The translations under genes and the position numbers were made by a program. Positions 1 to 7,313 of a DNA stretch of 19,635 nt are shown piece after piece. Source of the stretch: Actinomycetota bacterium (GTDB lineage Bacteria; Actinomycetota; Thermoleophilia; Gaiellales; F1-60-MAGs149); contig CANKHS010000009.1 in assembly GCA_947481755.1 (NCBI GenBank), forward strand, positions 1-19,635, written 5' to 3'. Under the pieces are notes generated by a model. The model did not search any database. It worked only from the letters and a program-made list of their open reading frames with translations, and was not told the origin of the DNA. Every line of letters starts with the position of its first letter. The stretch's first letter is position 1.

Positions 1-937
1 CGGTGCCATGAGCACCCTCGGCGACGCGAATCACACCGCGCCAGACCGACCGCGCATCGTCGAGCAATACGCCCTTGAAGGCCAGATCGGAGACTGCGTT
101 TGGCGCATCGTGCTCTTGCGTCGTGTCGAGATCGAGGTGGCGCTTGCCGTCGACGACGTAGACCGCACTCAGGCGACCGGTGGAGCCCTCGCCCGTCAGG
201 CGCGTCTCCATGCGCGTTTTGCCCGTCTTGGAGCCCGTCGAGCAGGCCGCCCACTCGAGCGTGGCGTCCTTGGCAACTTCGGCGCGATGGGCCGCGAAGT
301 GCAGCGAAGCATTGTTGCGATCCTGGACCACGACGTACGTGAGGTGCGCAGACTCCGCAACCACGAGCTCGGCGACACCATTGGCATAGCCCGGCTCGCC
401 CTTGAGGTGCTCCTCGACCAGCGTTGCTTCGGCACCCTCGCCGAGCGAGATGATGACGCGCCACTGCTGAGCCGCACCCTCCGTGGCAATCTCGTAGGCC
501 GCGTGGAACGGCAGCTCAACCTTGACTCCAGCCGGCACGTGCAACAGCAGACCGTCGGTCCAAAGTGCACCGTTCTCGGCCGCAAACTTCTCGTCGTAGC
601 CAACAATCGTGCCCAACACGGGCTCCACGAGGTCGCTGTGCTCCTCGGCCAGTCGCTTGAGGCTGCCAAAGATCACGCCCTGCGCAGCAACTGCGGGACT
701 GAACTCGTCCAGCACCACACCACCGTCGCGCATCACGATGCGGCCGGCGTGCTCGCCCTCTGCCAAGATCGCGCCCTGCGGCTCGCCGGGTACAGCGTCG
801 ACCGTCGCGGCATACGTCGCGAAATCGATGCCACGCAGCGACGTAAAGCGCCAGTGCTCGTCCGACGAGGACGGCACCGACAACACCTCATTGCTCTCGG
901 CCGCCTGCTGGCGACGCTCTTCGAGCCACGCGGTCAT
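1..937 (-). CDS. sufD: Fe-S cluster assembly scaffold protein SufD (C-terminus beyond window)
   Basis: SufD is the partner of SufB in the cytosolic SufBC2D complex that assembles Fe-S clusters. My translation of the minus strand gives 312 residues without a stop, running off the left edge. It begins MTAWLEERRQQAAE and contains HWRFTSLRG (an N-terminal SufD pattern), GLLLHVPAGVKVELP, ATLVEEHLKG and, near the cut, HLDLDTTQEHDAPNAVSDL and FKGVLLDD, which belong to the SufB/SufD beta-helix core. By comparison with a usual length near 400, the last 60-100 residues are missing from the window. The start ATG (937-935) overlaps the sufB stop as ATGA, with a GGAAGG about 10 bases upstream, so translation is probably coupled to sufB. 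Homology to SufD rather than SufB rests on its N-terminus and on its place directly after sufB. Confidence 0.93.
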   Translation of the reverse strand, partial: MTAWLEERRQQAAESNEVLSVPSSSDEHWRFTSLRGIDFATYAATVDAVPGEPQGAILAEGEHAGRIVMRDGGVVLDEFSPAVAAQGVIFGSLKRLAEEHSDLVEPVLGTIVGYDEKFAAENGALWTDGLLLHVPAGVKVELPFHAAYEIATEGAAQQWRVIISLGEGAEATLVEEHLKGEPGYANGVAELVVAESAHLTYVVVQDRNNASLHFAAHRAEVAKDATLEWAACSTGSKTGKTRMETRLTGEGSTGRLSAVYVVDGKRHLDLDTTQEHDAPNAVSDLAFKGVLLDDARSVWRGVIRVAEGAHGT

Positions 938-2337
938 CCGACCGAGCCTTCCATCTGCAGCTGAATCAGGCGATTGAGCTCGACGGCGTACTCGAGCGGC
1001 AATTCCTTCGTGATCGGCTCGACGAAGCCCGCCACAATCAGCGCCGACGCTTCGGCCTCGGACAGACCACGGCTCATCAGGTAGTAGATCTGCTCTTCAC
1101 CGAGCTTCGAGACGGTTGCCTCGTGCCCAATGTCGACCTGGTCGGCCATGATGTTGATGTACGGATAGGTGTCGGTGCGCGACTCAGGATCGATGATCAG
1201 CGCGTCGCAGACGACCTTGGACTTGCTGCCTTCGGCGTCCTTATTGACCCGCAAGAGACCACGGTACGACGAGCGACCGCCATCCTTGGAGATCGACTTC
1301 GACGTGATCACGCTGGTCGTGTTCGGGGCAACGTGCGTGACCTTGCCACCGGCGTCCTGGTGCTGACCTTCGCCTGCGAACGCGATCGAGAGGATCTCGC
1401 CGTGGGCACGCTCGCCCTTGAGGACGACGGCGGGGTACTTCATCGTCACCTTCGAGCCGAGGTTGCCGTCGACCCACTCCATCGTCGCGTCTTCTTCCGC
1501 CACGGCACGCTTGGTGACGAGGTTATAGACGTTGTTCGACCAGTTCTGAATCGTCGTGTAGCGGCAGCGGCCGCCCTTCTTGACGAGGATCTCAACAACC
1601 GCCGAGTGCAGCGAGTCCGACGAGTACGTCGGCGCGGTGCAGCCTTCGACGTAGTGCACGTAGGCACCCTCGTCGACGATGATCAGCGTGCGTTCAAACT
1701 GGCCCATGTTCTCCGCATTGATGCGGAAGTAGGCCTGCAGCGGCTGCTCGATCTTGACGCCCGGTGGGACGTAGATGAACGAGCCACCCGACCAGACGGC
1801 CGAGTTGAGCGCCGAGAACTTGTTATCGGCAGACGGAATGATCGAGGCGAAGTACTCGCGGAAGAGGTCCTCGTGCTCAAGCAATGCTTGGCCGGTATCG
1901 AGGAACAGGATGCCCTGGTCCTCGAGCTCCTTCTTGAGCGAGTGGTAGATGACCTCAGACTCGTACTGGGCGCCAACGCCGGCGAGAAACTTTCGCTCCG
2001 CTTCGGGGATACCGAGGCGCTCGAAGGTGTTCTTGATCGTGTCGGGCACATCGTCCCACGAGCGCGCATTGATCTCAGCAGGCTTGAGGTAGTAGAAGAT
2101 GTTGTCGAAATCGATGCCGCTGAGGTCTGCGCCCCAGTTGGGCATGGGCTTCGAGAGGAAGATCTCGTAGGCGTCGAGGCGGAAGTCGAGCATCCACTTC
2201 GGCTCACCCTTGTGAGCGGAGATCTGACGAATCACGTCCTCGTTGAGGCCGCGCTCGATCTTGATGACCGGGTTCTCCTCGTCGTGGAAACCCCATTTGT
2301 ATTCGCCTAGATCGACGTCGGCAGTTTCGGGAGCCAT
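934..2337 (-). CDS. sufB: Fe-S cluster assembly scaffold protein SufB
   Basis: SufB is the scaffold on which new Fe-S clusters form in the SufBC2D complex. The product is 467 residues, the normal full length. Recognisable blocks are EYKWGFHDEENPVIKIERGL near the N-terminus, WSGGSFIYVPPGVKIEQPLQ (182-201), VEGCTAPTYSSDSLH (230-244), the beta-helix core, and the C-terminal GHEATVSKLGEEQIYYLMSRG (404-424) and QMEGSVG end. Cysteines are at 233, 258 and 377. At the position I align with the E. coli cluster-relay Cys405 there is Ser386 (in DPESRTDTYPY), while Cys377 lies nine residues earlier, as in Firmicute-type SufB; His405-Glu406 are kept. The ATG overlaps the sufC stop as TAATG, and an AAGGA about 12 bases upstream may serve as ribosome site. 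It is the middle gene of sufC-sufB-sufD. Confidence 0.97.
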   Translation of the reverse strand: MAPETADVDLGEYKWGFHDEENPVIKIERGLNEDVIRQISAHKGEPKWMLDFRLDAYEIFLSKPMPNWGADLSGIDFDNIFYYLKPAEINARSWDDVPDTIKNTFERLGIPEAERKFLAGVGAQYESEVIYHSLKKELEDQGILFLDTGQALLEHEDLFREYFASIIPSADNKFSALNSAVWSGGSFIYVPPGVKIEQPLQAYFRINAENMGQFERTLIIVDEGAYVHYVEGCTAPTYSSDSLHSAVVEILVKKGGRCRYTTIQNWSNNVYNLVTKRAVAEEDATMEWVDGNLGSKVTMKYPAVVLKGERAHGEILSIAFAGEGQHQDAGGKVTHVAPNTTSVITSKSISKDGGRSSYRGLLRVNKDAEGSKSKVVCDALIIDPESRTDTYPYINIMADQVDIGHEATVSKLGEEQIYYLMSRGLSEAEASALIVAGFVEPITKELPLEYAVELNRLIQLQMEGSVG

Positions 2338-3110
2338 TAGCTGACCACTTCCTTCGCGATATCCGCATAGCCGGAGGTCTCCAGCTCATGGGCAAGCTCT
2401 GCGCCGCCAGATCGAACAATGCGGCCGTCCATCAGTACGTGGATCTGATCGGGCTTAACGTAATCGAGGATGCGCTGGTAGTGCGTGATGATCAGCGTGC
2501 CCATGTTGGGACCGACCAGACGGTTGATGCCGTCGGAGACGATGCGCAGCGCGTCGATGTCGAGGCCAGAGTCGGTCTCGTCAAGGATCGCAATCTTGGG
2601 CTGGAGCATTGCCATCTGCAGGATCTCGAAGCGCTTCTTCTCGCCGCCGGAGAACCCGTCGTTGAGCGAGCGCGAGGCCATCGACTTATCGATCTCGAGC
2701 AACTCCATTGCCTCTTGGATCTGCTTGCGAAACTCGGGGATGCGGACCGGGTTGTCGACACCGTCTGGTCCACCCTTGCGGTGCGCGTTGACGGCCATGC
2801 GAATGAAGTTCGCAACCGTTACACCCGGCACGGCAAAGGGGTACTGGAAGGAGAGAAACAGGCCAGCGCGCGAGCGCTCATCGGCAGCCAGGTCGAGCAG
2901 GTTGGCGCCCTCGAACAACACCTCGCCCTCGGTCACCTCGTAGCCAGGGTGGCCCATCAGCACGTGGCTGAGTGTCGACTTGCCCGAGCCATTCGGACCC
3001 ATGATCGCGTGGATCTCACCCTTGGACATCTGCAGGTCGATCCCCTTCAGGATCTCTGTGTCGGTTCCGGTGATGTTGGCGTGTAGGTTGCGAATAACGA
3101 GATCGGGCAC
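2337..3110 (-). CDS. sufC: Fe-S cluster assembly ATPase SufC
   Basis: SufC is the soluble ABC ATPase that drives conformational change in the SufB-SufD scaffold. The 257-residue product has every ABC element: Walker A GPNGSGKST (38-46), Q-loop Gln89 in LSFQYP, signature FSGGEKKR (153-160), Walker B KIAILDE (172-178) followed by TDSGLDID, and the switch His210 in IITHYQR. The phrase EKKRFEILQMAMLQP is typical of SufC rather than of transport ATPases. The start is GTG (3110-3108), preceded by AGGAG with five bases between, one of the clearest ribosome sites in the window. It is the first gene of sufC-sufB-sufD; no sufR-like regulator lies upstream here. The cysteine desulfurase and SufU would be expected beyond the left edge, but cannot be seen. 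Confidence 0.97.
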   Translation of the reverse strand: MPDLVIRNLHANITGTDTEILKGIDLQMSKGEIHAIMGPNGSGKSTLSHVLMGHPGYEVTEGEVLFEGANLLDLAADERSRAGLFLSFQYPFAVPGVTVANFIRMAVNAHRKGGPDGVDNPVRIPEFRKQIQEAMELLEIDKSMASRSLNDGFSGGEKKRFEILQMAMLQPKIAILDETDSGLDIDALRIVSDGINRLVGPNMGTLIITHYQRILDYVKPDQIHVLMDGRIVRSGGAELAHELETSGYADIAKEVVS

Positions 3111-3205
3111 GGATGCTCCTGGGGAATGGTTCGTTCGGACGAGTTGCGAGTGTGCCGGCTAGGCAATCACTCTTCGCTCGGTGTTTACGCGCAGACTAGC
3201 GCTAT

Positions 3206-3229
3206 TAGGGTAGACGAATGAGGGTACCC
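3206..3229 (-). promoter_or_regulatory. Candidate suf promoter/operator with tandem TACCCT boxes
   Basis: About 100 bases upstream of sufC, the minus strand carries TACCCT twice (3212-3207 and 3226-3221), 14 bases apart, in the repeats TACCCTAAT and TACCCTCAT. The second overlaps the palindrome GGGTACCC (3222-3229), and an AT-rich stretch (3230-3241) lies just upstream of it. Either box fits the TANNNT -10 pattern seen elsewhere in the window, and the repeat with the palindrome could be a repressor site. No good -35 hexamer stands out, and the assignment is an inference. Confidence 0.35.
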
Positions 3230-3322
3230 AAATATTCCCTATTCCGCGGGTATTACGCAAGCTCCTGTCGAATCACTCCGACGTAGCAGTGCGAAGGGCG
3301 ACCACTTCTCCCCGTACAACCA

Positions 3323-3358
3323 CAAAAGGCCCGGCCCCGCAGCTGCGGAGACCGGGCC
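3323..3358 (-). terminator. Rho-independent terminator after the DUF4234-like gene
   Basis: The arms GGCCCGG (3328-3334) and CCGGGCC (3352-3358) enclose the palindrome CCGCAGCTGCGG, giving a very stable GC hairpin. Read on the minus strand it begins 14 bases after the stop of the gene at 3373-3873 and is followed by TTTTGTGG. This is the only classic U-tract terminator I found here, and it should also insulate that gene from the suf operon downstream. Confidence 0.82.
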
Positions 3359-3372
3359 GATTGCGTTCGTGC

Positions 3373-3873
3373 TTAGGCCGAGGGCTGATCCCCAGCCGGC
3401 TCGGTCGTGGTGTCTGCAACCTCGGCAGCCGGAGCGGCCTCAGTGATGGTGGCCGCAGGAGCCACCGGAGCTGCGGACGAGCCCGTGTTCTCCCAGACCG
3501 TGTTCGCACCGCTCTGCATGTAGGCAATCCATGCGGGCGAGAAAACGAAGTAGAGCACCACGGAAAGCCAGCCGTTGATGGGCGTCTGGCCCGTGATTGC
3601 CTGGGCCTTCGTAATGCGCTTGTGGGTCGAGAAGAAGCTCATCACGGCTGGCACGATGATCAGCGAGCCGAGCGTAATGGCCAGCAGCGACTTGCCGGGG
3701 CTCGTACCCAGCTCGTCGGTGCCGCGGGCGCGACCGTAGTCGGCCAACTCGCGGTTGACGCGGTACCACCAGATCCAGTTGTAGAACGGCACCAAGCAGA
3801 GAAAGGCAACGCCAACGACGTTGCAGATCTTGGCGTTCTTATCGGTACCGGGAATTGCGACCTCTTGAGCCAT
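3373..3873 (-). CDS. DUF4234-like small membrane protein
   Basis: A 166-residue protein with three likely membrane helices (about 16-36, 62-82 and 100-120). The first is followed by WWYRVNRELADYGRARG (36-52), which closely resembles the conserved core of DUF4234 proteins. A cytosolic-looking tail rich in Ala, Pro, Thr and Glu makes up the last 40 residues and looks disordered. The molecular role of DUF4234 is not known to me. The start is set by AAGGAGG six bases before the ATG at 3873; an upstream in-frame methionine (3906) lacks such a site. A possible -10 box, TACCCT, lies at 3911-3906, and a terminator follows the gene, so it is probably transcribed alone. Confidence 0.82.
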   Translation of the reverse strand: MAQEVAIPGTDKNAKICNVVGVAFLCLVPFYNWIWWYRVNRELADYGRARGTDELGTSPGKSLLAITLGSLIIVPAVMSFFSTHKRITKAQAITGQTPINGWLSVVLYFVFSPAWIAYMQSGANTVWENTGSSAAPVAPAATITEAAPAAEVADTTTEPAGDQPSA

Positions 3874-3905
3874 TTCGGGCCTCCTTGTTTCAAACAGCAC
3901 TCGCA

Positions 3906-3911
3906 AGGGTA
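3906..3911 (-). promoter_or_regulatory. Candidate -10 box of the DUF4234-like gene
   Basis: The minus strand reads TACCCT 32 bases before the start codon and about 20 bases before the AAGGAGG ribosome site, leaving room for a short leader. It has the same sequence as the boxes upstream of sufC. No convincing -35 element is visible. Confidence 0.35.
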
Positions 3912-3999
3912 GGCGATTTCCGGGGCCGATTGCTACTCCGACGGGGCTACCTCCAAATCTTCACCCTGCCGCTACTCCCCACGACAGAAGTACTTGAGG

Positions 4000-5502
4000 C
4001 TACTTAGCCCCGGGCGCTCCATCCCGAAGGTACGCAAGAAGCGCCGAATCCGTCAGCCACTCGACCGGGGCAAGATCGTCCGTTAATGGCTCTGCCGCTG
4101 GCGCAATCTGTATCTGATTGGCCGCCATTTGCTGGCAGACGGGGGCCAACGGCGCCGGCGCCGCAGCCAGTCGTGCGGCCGCGCCTTCAGCCGTGCCGCT
4201 GTCGCGATACCCCGTCACGATCGCGTTGAAGTCATTGACCTGTGACTGCTCGACGACGGGAAAGACGGCTGCCATCGTCTGCGCAATCCGGTCCAATGCC
4301 TCGTTGTGCCCCGGCGGCGAGCCCACGTTGATCATCACCGCTCCACCCGGGGTGAGCCGATCGCGCACGAGTTGGAAGAACTCCTTCGTGACCAAGTGAA
4401 ACGGTATGTAGGGCTGGCGATACGCGTCGACGATGATTCCGTCGAACCGCTGCTTGGTGGTCTGCAGCCACGGGCGCGCATCGGCCTCGTGCACCGTCAG
4501 GTGCGCCTCGCCCATGCCGAGGTAGCGATAGCCAACATCGGTCACTGTCGGGTCGATCTCGACTCCGTCGATCTGCCACGTTGGCCAAAAGCGCGCGTAC
4601 TGCACCGCCGTCGTACCGCCAGCGTTGCCGAGCACCGCCAAATCACCATCGAGGGGCCGGTCGATCGCAACCGGGAGGCAGGTCAGGCGATCCCAGTAGC
4701 CGCCTACTAATCCCGAGGACCCCACCTTGACCGAGTGTTTCGCCCAGCCTTCGTTGAGTCGCAGCACGCGCTCACCCTGCTGGTCGTCAACGACCTGTAC
4801 GAATTGATATGCAGACTCGCCCTCCCAGACGACGTGGTCGCCCGGCGCCGCCTTGATTCCCTGCTCCGGCACGAGAAGAAGCAGGGCAATCCCGACGGGG
4901 ACAAGGAACGCGAGCCGTGGCAGTAACGGCAACGCGGCCGCTGCCAAAATCAAGGCCAACACGAGCAGGGTCCGGCGCGTGCCAATCCATGGCACCAAGA
5001 GGAGCACCGAGACGAACGTGCCAAGCAACGAGCCGACCGTCGACAGGGCATAGAGGCGACCCGAGACCCGACCGGCCTCCTCAACACTCGTGACCGAGAG
5101 GCGAATCGCCCAGGGCGCGACTGCGCCGAGTGCCGTGATCGGGATGGCAAAGGCCAGCAGCACTGCCACAAACGAGCTGATCAAGACCCCGGCCGAAACA
5201 TCCGCAAAAGCATCGGTGGCGAGCGTCAACAGTGGGCGCGTGGCGAAGGGCAAGGTGGCAATCGAGGCGGCCGCAATCAGCACCACACCTCCTAACGCGC
5301 GCTGCGTCGGCCAGCGGTCGGCGATGCGCCCACCCAGCCAGTAGCCCACGGACAGGTACAACAGGGTGAGTCCAATCACGTTGGCCCAAACCAACGTCGA
5401 CGTGCCAAAAAATGGGGCCAGGAGACGCGCCGCCGTCAGCTCGACACCCAGCGACGAGAAGCCCGCCGCGAAGACCAAAACGTAGAGACGGGCCATGCGC
5501 AC
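4000..5502 (-). CDS. Membrane protein fused to a spermidine-synthase-like methyltransferase-fold domain
   Basis: Residues 4-215 form a polytopic membrane domain of about seven helices; it opens with FAAGFSSLGVELTAARLLAPFFG and has GYWLGGRIADRW (53-64), as in MFS-like N-termini of fused 'spermidine synthases'. Residues 225-500 are a Rossmann domain: glycine motif LGNAGGTTAVQYAR (291-304), acidic VEIDP (314-318), HEADARPWL (338-346) and DGIIVDAYRQPYIPFHL (354-370). In true polyamine synthases the last motif carries a second catalytic Asp before Pro; here it reads DAYRQP, so spermidine synthesis is doubtful and the substrate unknown. The start is taken as GTG 5502 because TACCGT sits six bases before it; ATG 5496 is the alternative. 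It is divergent from the HtrA gene. Confidence 0.85.
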   Translation of the reverse strand: MRMARLYVLVFAAGFSSLGVELTAARLLAPFFGTSTLVWANVIGLTLLYLSVGYWLGGRIADRWPTQRALGGVVLIAAASIATLPFATRPLLTLATDAFADVSAGVLISSFVAVLLAFAIPITALGAVAPWAIRLSVTSVEEAGRVSGRLYALSTVGSLLGTFVSVLLLVPWIGTRRTLLVLALILAAAALPLLPRLAFLVPVGIALLLLVPEQGIKAAPGDHVVWEGESAYQFVQVVDDQQGERVLRLNEGWAKHSVKVGSSGLVGGYWDRLTCLPVAIDRPLDGDLAVLGNAGGTTAVQYARFWPTWQIDGVEIDPTVTDVGYRYLGMGEAHLTVHEADARPWLQTTKQRFDGIIVDAYRQPYIPFHLVTKEFFQLVRDRLTPGGAVMINVGSPPGHNEALDRIAQTMAAVFPVVEQSQVNDFNAIVTGYRDSGTAEGAAARLAAAPAPLAPVCQQMAANQIQIAPAAEPLTDDLAPVEWLTDSALLAYLRDGAPGAK

Positions 5503-5508
5503 GTGCAA

Positions 5509-5514
5509 ACGGTA
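5509..5514 (-). promoter_or_regulatory. -10 box for a leaderless GTG start
   Basis: TACCGT on the minus strand is followed by six bases and then the GTG at 5502. This TANNNT-N6-start arrangement recurs in the window, and no Shine-Dalgarno is present, so transcription probably starts at or next to the start codon. Confidence 0.5.
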
Positions 5515-5572
5515 CCCGCATCGCACCAACCTGTGTCCCTGCGCCTTAACAGAGACGCAACACAAATCCCCA

Positions 5573-5600
5573 ATGACCCTTCACATACCGCCGATACAAC
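5573..5600 (+). promoter_or_regulatory. Weak candidate promoter of the HtrA gene
   Basis: ATGACC (5573-5578), 16 bases, then TACAAC (5595-5600), seven bases before the ATG at 5608. It matches the leaderless layout in spacing, but the last base of the -10 box is C rather than T, so it is a weaker case than the others. Confidence 0.3.
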
Positions 5601-5607
5601 TTGTCGT

Positions 5608-6840
5608 ATGAACGAGAACTGGACTCCCACCAATTACCCGACCACCCCTCCTCCGGCTGCCGCAAACCAAAAGCAGCGCGGTTCGCGCCTTGTTGTCCCC
5701 GTCCTCCTCGCCTCGCTGCTCTCCGCAGGCTTGGCTGCCGGCGGCACAGCAATGGTTGTGAATCAGGACGGCGGTGGCTCCACCACGATTGTTCGCCAGG
5801 TTGCGAATCCCGCCAACAGCAGCGACTCCAGCAGCTCCGTGATGCCCGTCGCCTCGACAAGCGGCATGTCAATCGAAGCGATGTACAAGAAGTACGGCAA
5901 CGGCGTGGTTCGCGTTGAGCACTCCGGCGGCCTCGGCTCCGGTTTCGTCATCGATAGCGAGGGTCACATCCTGACCAACGCGCACGTCGTCGATGGTGCT
6001 CAGGGCGAGATCACCGTCTCGTTTTCGAACAACGAAAAGGTTGTTGCGAAGGTCGTCGGTGTTGACAACGCCACGGACGTCGCCGTCCTCAAGGTTGACG
6101 TGCCGAGCTCGGCGCTGACCGTGATTCCTCTCGGCGACTCGGCCGCGCAGCAGGTCGGTAGTGAGGTCGTCGCGATTGGTAACCCATTCGGCCAGGACCG
6201 CACCGTCACGAGCGGCATCATCTCCGCCGTCGCGCGTTCGATCCAGGCTCCGAACGGCTTCAGTATCAACGGTGCCATCCAGACCGATGCGGCTATCAAC
6301 CACGGCAACTCGGGTGGTCCGCTGCTCGATATGTCCGGACAGGTAATTGGCATCAACTCGCAGATCGACACGGGTGGCCAGGCCAACGCCGGCAGTGTCG
6401 GCATCGGCTTTGCCATCCCGATCAACCTGGTCAAGCAGGTCGCCTCAGACATCATGGCGACCGGCAAGGCACAACATGCCTGGCTCGGCGTTCAGCTCTC
6501 GGATGTCGACCCAACAATGGCCTCGAAGACCAAGATCGGCTCCGACTACGGCGCCATGGTCGCGAAGGTCACGACCGGTTCGCCGGCCGCTAAGGCCGGC
6601 CTGACTGGCGCGACAGGTGAGACCACGATTGGGGGACAATCGTACGCGGTCGGTGGTGACGTGATCGTGGAGGCCAACGGCACCAAGATCGAAGGCGTCA
6701 AGGACCTTCAGGCCGCTGTCTCCTCGTTGAAGCCAGGCGACAAGCTTGAGCTCGTCGTCAAGACCAGCTCTGGCGCGACGAAGAACATCACGGTCACCCT
6801 CGGCGATCAGCCGCAGGACCCAACCGCGCTCGCCGGCTAA
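5608..6840 (+). CDS. htrA: Membrane-anchored HtrA/DegP-type serine protease with PDZ domain
   Basis: This 410-residue protein is a trypsin-like quality-control protease acting outside the cytoplasmic membrane. A Pro-rich cytosolic stretch (1-26) is followed by one membrane helix (about 28-50), a Ser-rich linker, the protease domain (about 85-290) and one PDZ domain (about 300-400). The catalytic triad is complete: His126 in LTNAHVV, Asp157 in NATDVAVLK and Ser235 in HGNSGGPLLD. The PDZ opens with AWLGVQLSD; GGDVIVEANGTKIEG is the typical PDZ core. The ATG at 5608 was chosen because the basic/Pro-rich tail and helix follow directly; a longer in-frame extension to 5503 would overlap the divergent gene. 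No Shine-Dalgarno is visible. The gene is monocistronic and ends in a strong hairpin. Actinobacterial homologues often carry other names, so the symbol indicates the family only. Confidence 0.93.
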   Translation: MNENWTPTNYPTTPPPAAANQKQRGSRLVVPVLLASLLSAGLAAGGTAMVVNQDGGGSTTIVRQVANPANSSDSSSSVMPVASTSGMSIEAMYKKYGNGVVRVEHSGGLGSGFVIDSEGHILTNAHVVDGAQGEITVSFSNNEKVVAKVVGVDNATDVAVLKVDVPSSALTVIPLGDSAAQQVGSEVVAIGNPFGQDRTVTSGIISAVARSIQAPNGFSINGAIQTDAAINHGNSGGPLLDMSGQVIGINSQIDTGGQANAGSVGIGFAIPINLVKQVASDIMATGKAQHAWLGVQLSDVDPTMASKTKIGSDYGAMVAKVTTGSPAAKAGLTGATGETTIGGQSYAVGGDVIVEANGTKIEGVKDLQAAVSSLKPGDKLELVVKTSSGATKNITVTLGDQPQDPTALAG

Positions 6841-6866
6841 GCCACTTCTCCTTAGCCGTCGACTGA

Positions 6867-6905
6867 TTGGCGGGGTCGGGCCTCCTCCGGGCTCGGCTCC
6901 GCCAA
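6867..6905. terminator. Strong 16-bp hairpin between convergent genes, without a U-tract
   Basis: Arms TTGGCGGGGTCGGGCC (6867-6882) and GGCTCGGCTCCGCCAA (6890-6905) pair along 16 positions, with three G-T wobbles, around the loop TCCTCCG. It lies 26 bases after the HtrA stop. Neither strand has a U-run after it, so it may work as an actinobacterial I-shaped terminator or as an mRNA 3'-end stabiliser. A second, imperfect hairpin (GTCAGCAGCA / TGCTGCACTGAC) lies at 6928-6959. Confidence 0.6.
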
Positions 6906-6993
6906 CACTCGTTTCGGGCAGGTTCGCGTCAGCAGCAGACCACGCAATGCTGCACTGACTGGCCCTCGTACTTCAGGCCCAGAGGCCTAGCGC

Positions 6994-7227
6994 TTAGCGT
7001 TTGTCGGCGATTTGGGCGAGCAGCGCGACGATCGTGCCAACGACCACCCAGAGCACCGCACCAACAACCGCCGCTCCAACACCAATAGCGATTGTGTAGG
7101 CGGTTCCGCCAATCAGGCCCACAGTCAGCGCGATCGCTGCGTGGAGCACTGCCATGGCGTAGGCGGCAACGGTGGCGCGGGGAGCCTGGCCGGCTGCGCG
7201 TGAAAATCGTTCGGGAATCGTATCCAT
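6994..7227 (-). CDS. Small two-helix membrane protein, function unknown
   Basis: A 77-residue product with a short amphipathic, basic N-terminus (MDTIPERFSRAAGQAPRAT) and two hydrophobic segments (about 19-42 and 45-72), the second rich in Val, Ala and Gly, ending in QIADKR. I do not recognise a family. The start at 7227 was chosen because TAGGAT lies seven bases upstream on the minus strand, the leaderless layout used by neighbours; the in-frame ATGs at 7236 and 7254 would overlap that box or lie upstream of it. The gene is flanked by the HtrA hairpin on one side and by the divergent lipid kinase on the other, so it is probably transcribed alone. The strong hydrophobic pattern and plausible start argue for a real gene. 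Confidence 0.68.
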   Translation of the reverse strand: MDTIPERFSRAAGQAPRATVAAYAMAVLHAAIALTVGLIGGTAYTIAIGVGAAVVGAVLWVVVGTIVALLAQIADKR

Positions 7228-7234
7228 CCCGTGC

Positions 7235-7240
7235 ATCCTA
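7235..7240 (-). promoter_or_regulatory. -10 box of the small membrane protein gene
   Basis: TAGGAT on the minus strand, then seven bases, then ATG at 7227. AGGA within it could instead be a distant Shine-Dalgarno, nine or so bases before the ATG, so the reading as a promoter is not certain. Confidence 0.42.
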
Positions 7241-7313
7241 CCCGGCGTCGCCATCGACAGGGGTAGAGTCTCGGTGAAGAAGCAATTCTGACCCTGTTTG
7301 ATGAAAGCCCTCC

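Noticed and set aside
8..964. Long plus-strand open frame of 318 codons
   Set aside because: It is antisense to sufD, whose minus-strand translation is clearly homologous; the frame is open because of GC-rich codon bias and its product has no recognisable motif.
1123..2310. Plus-strand open frame of 395 codons
   Set aside because: Antisense shadow of sufB, rich in Arg, Val, Asp and Leu without domain structure.
6975..6988. AGGCC-CAGA-GGCCT hairpin as terminator of the small membrane protein gene
   Set aside because: Only a 5-bp stem, without a U-tract on the minus strand; too weak to call.
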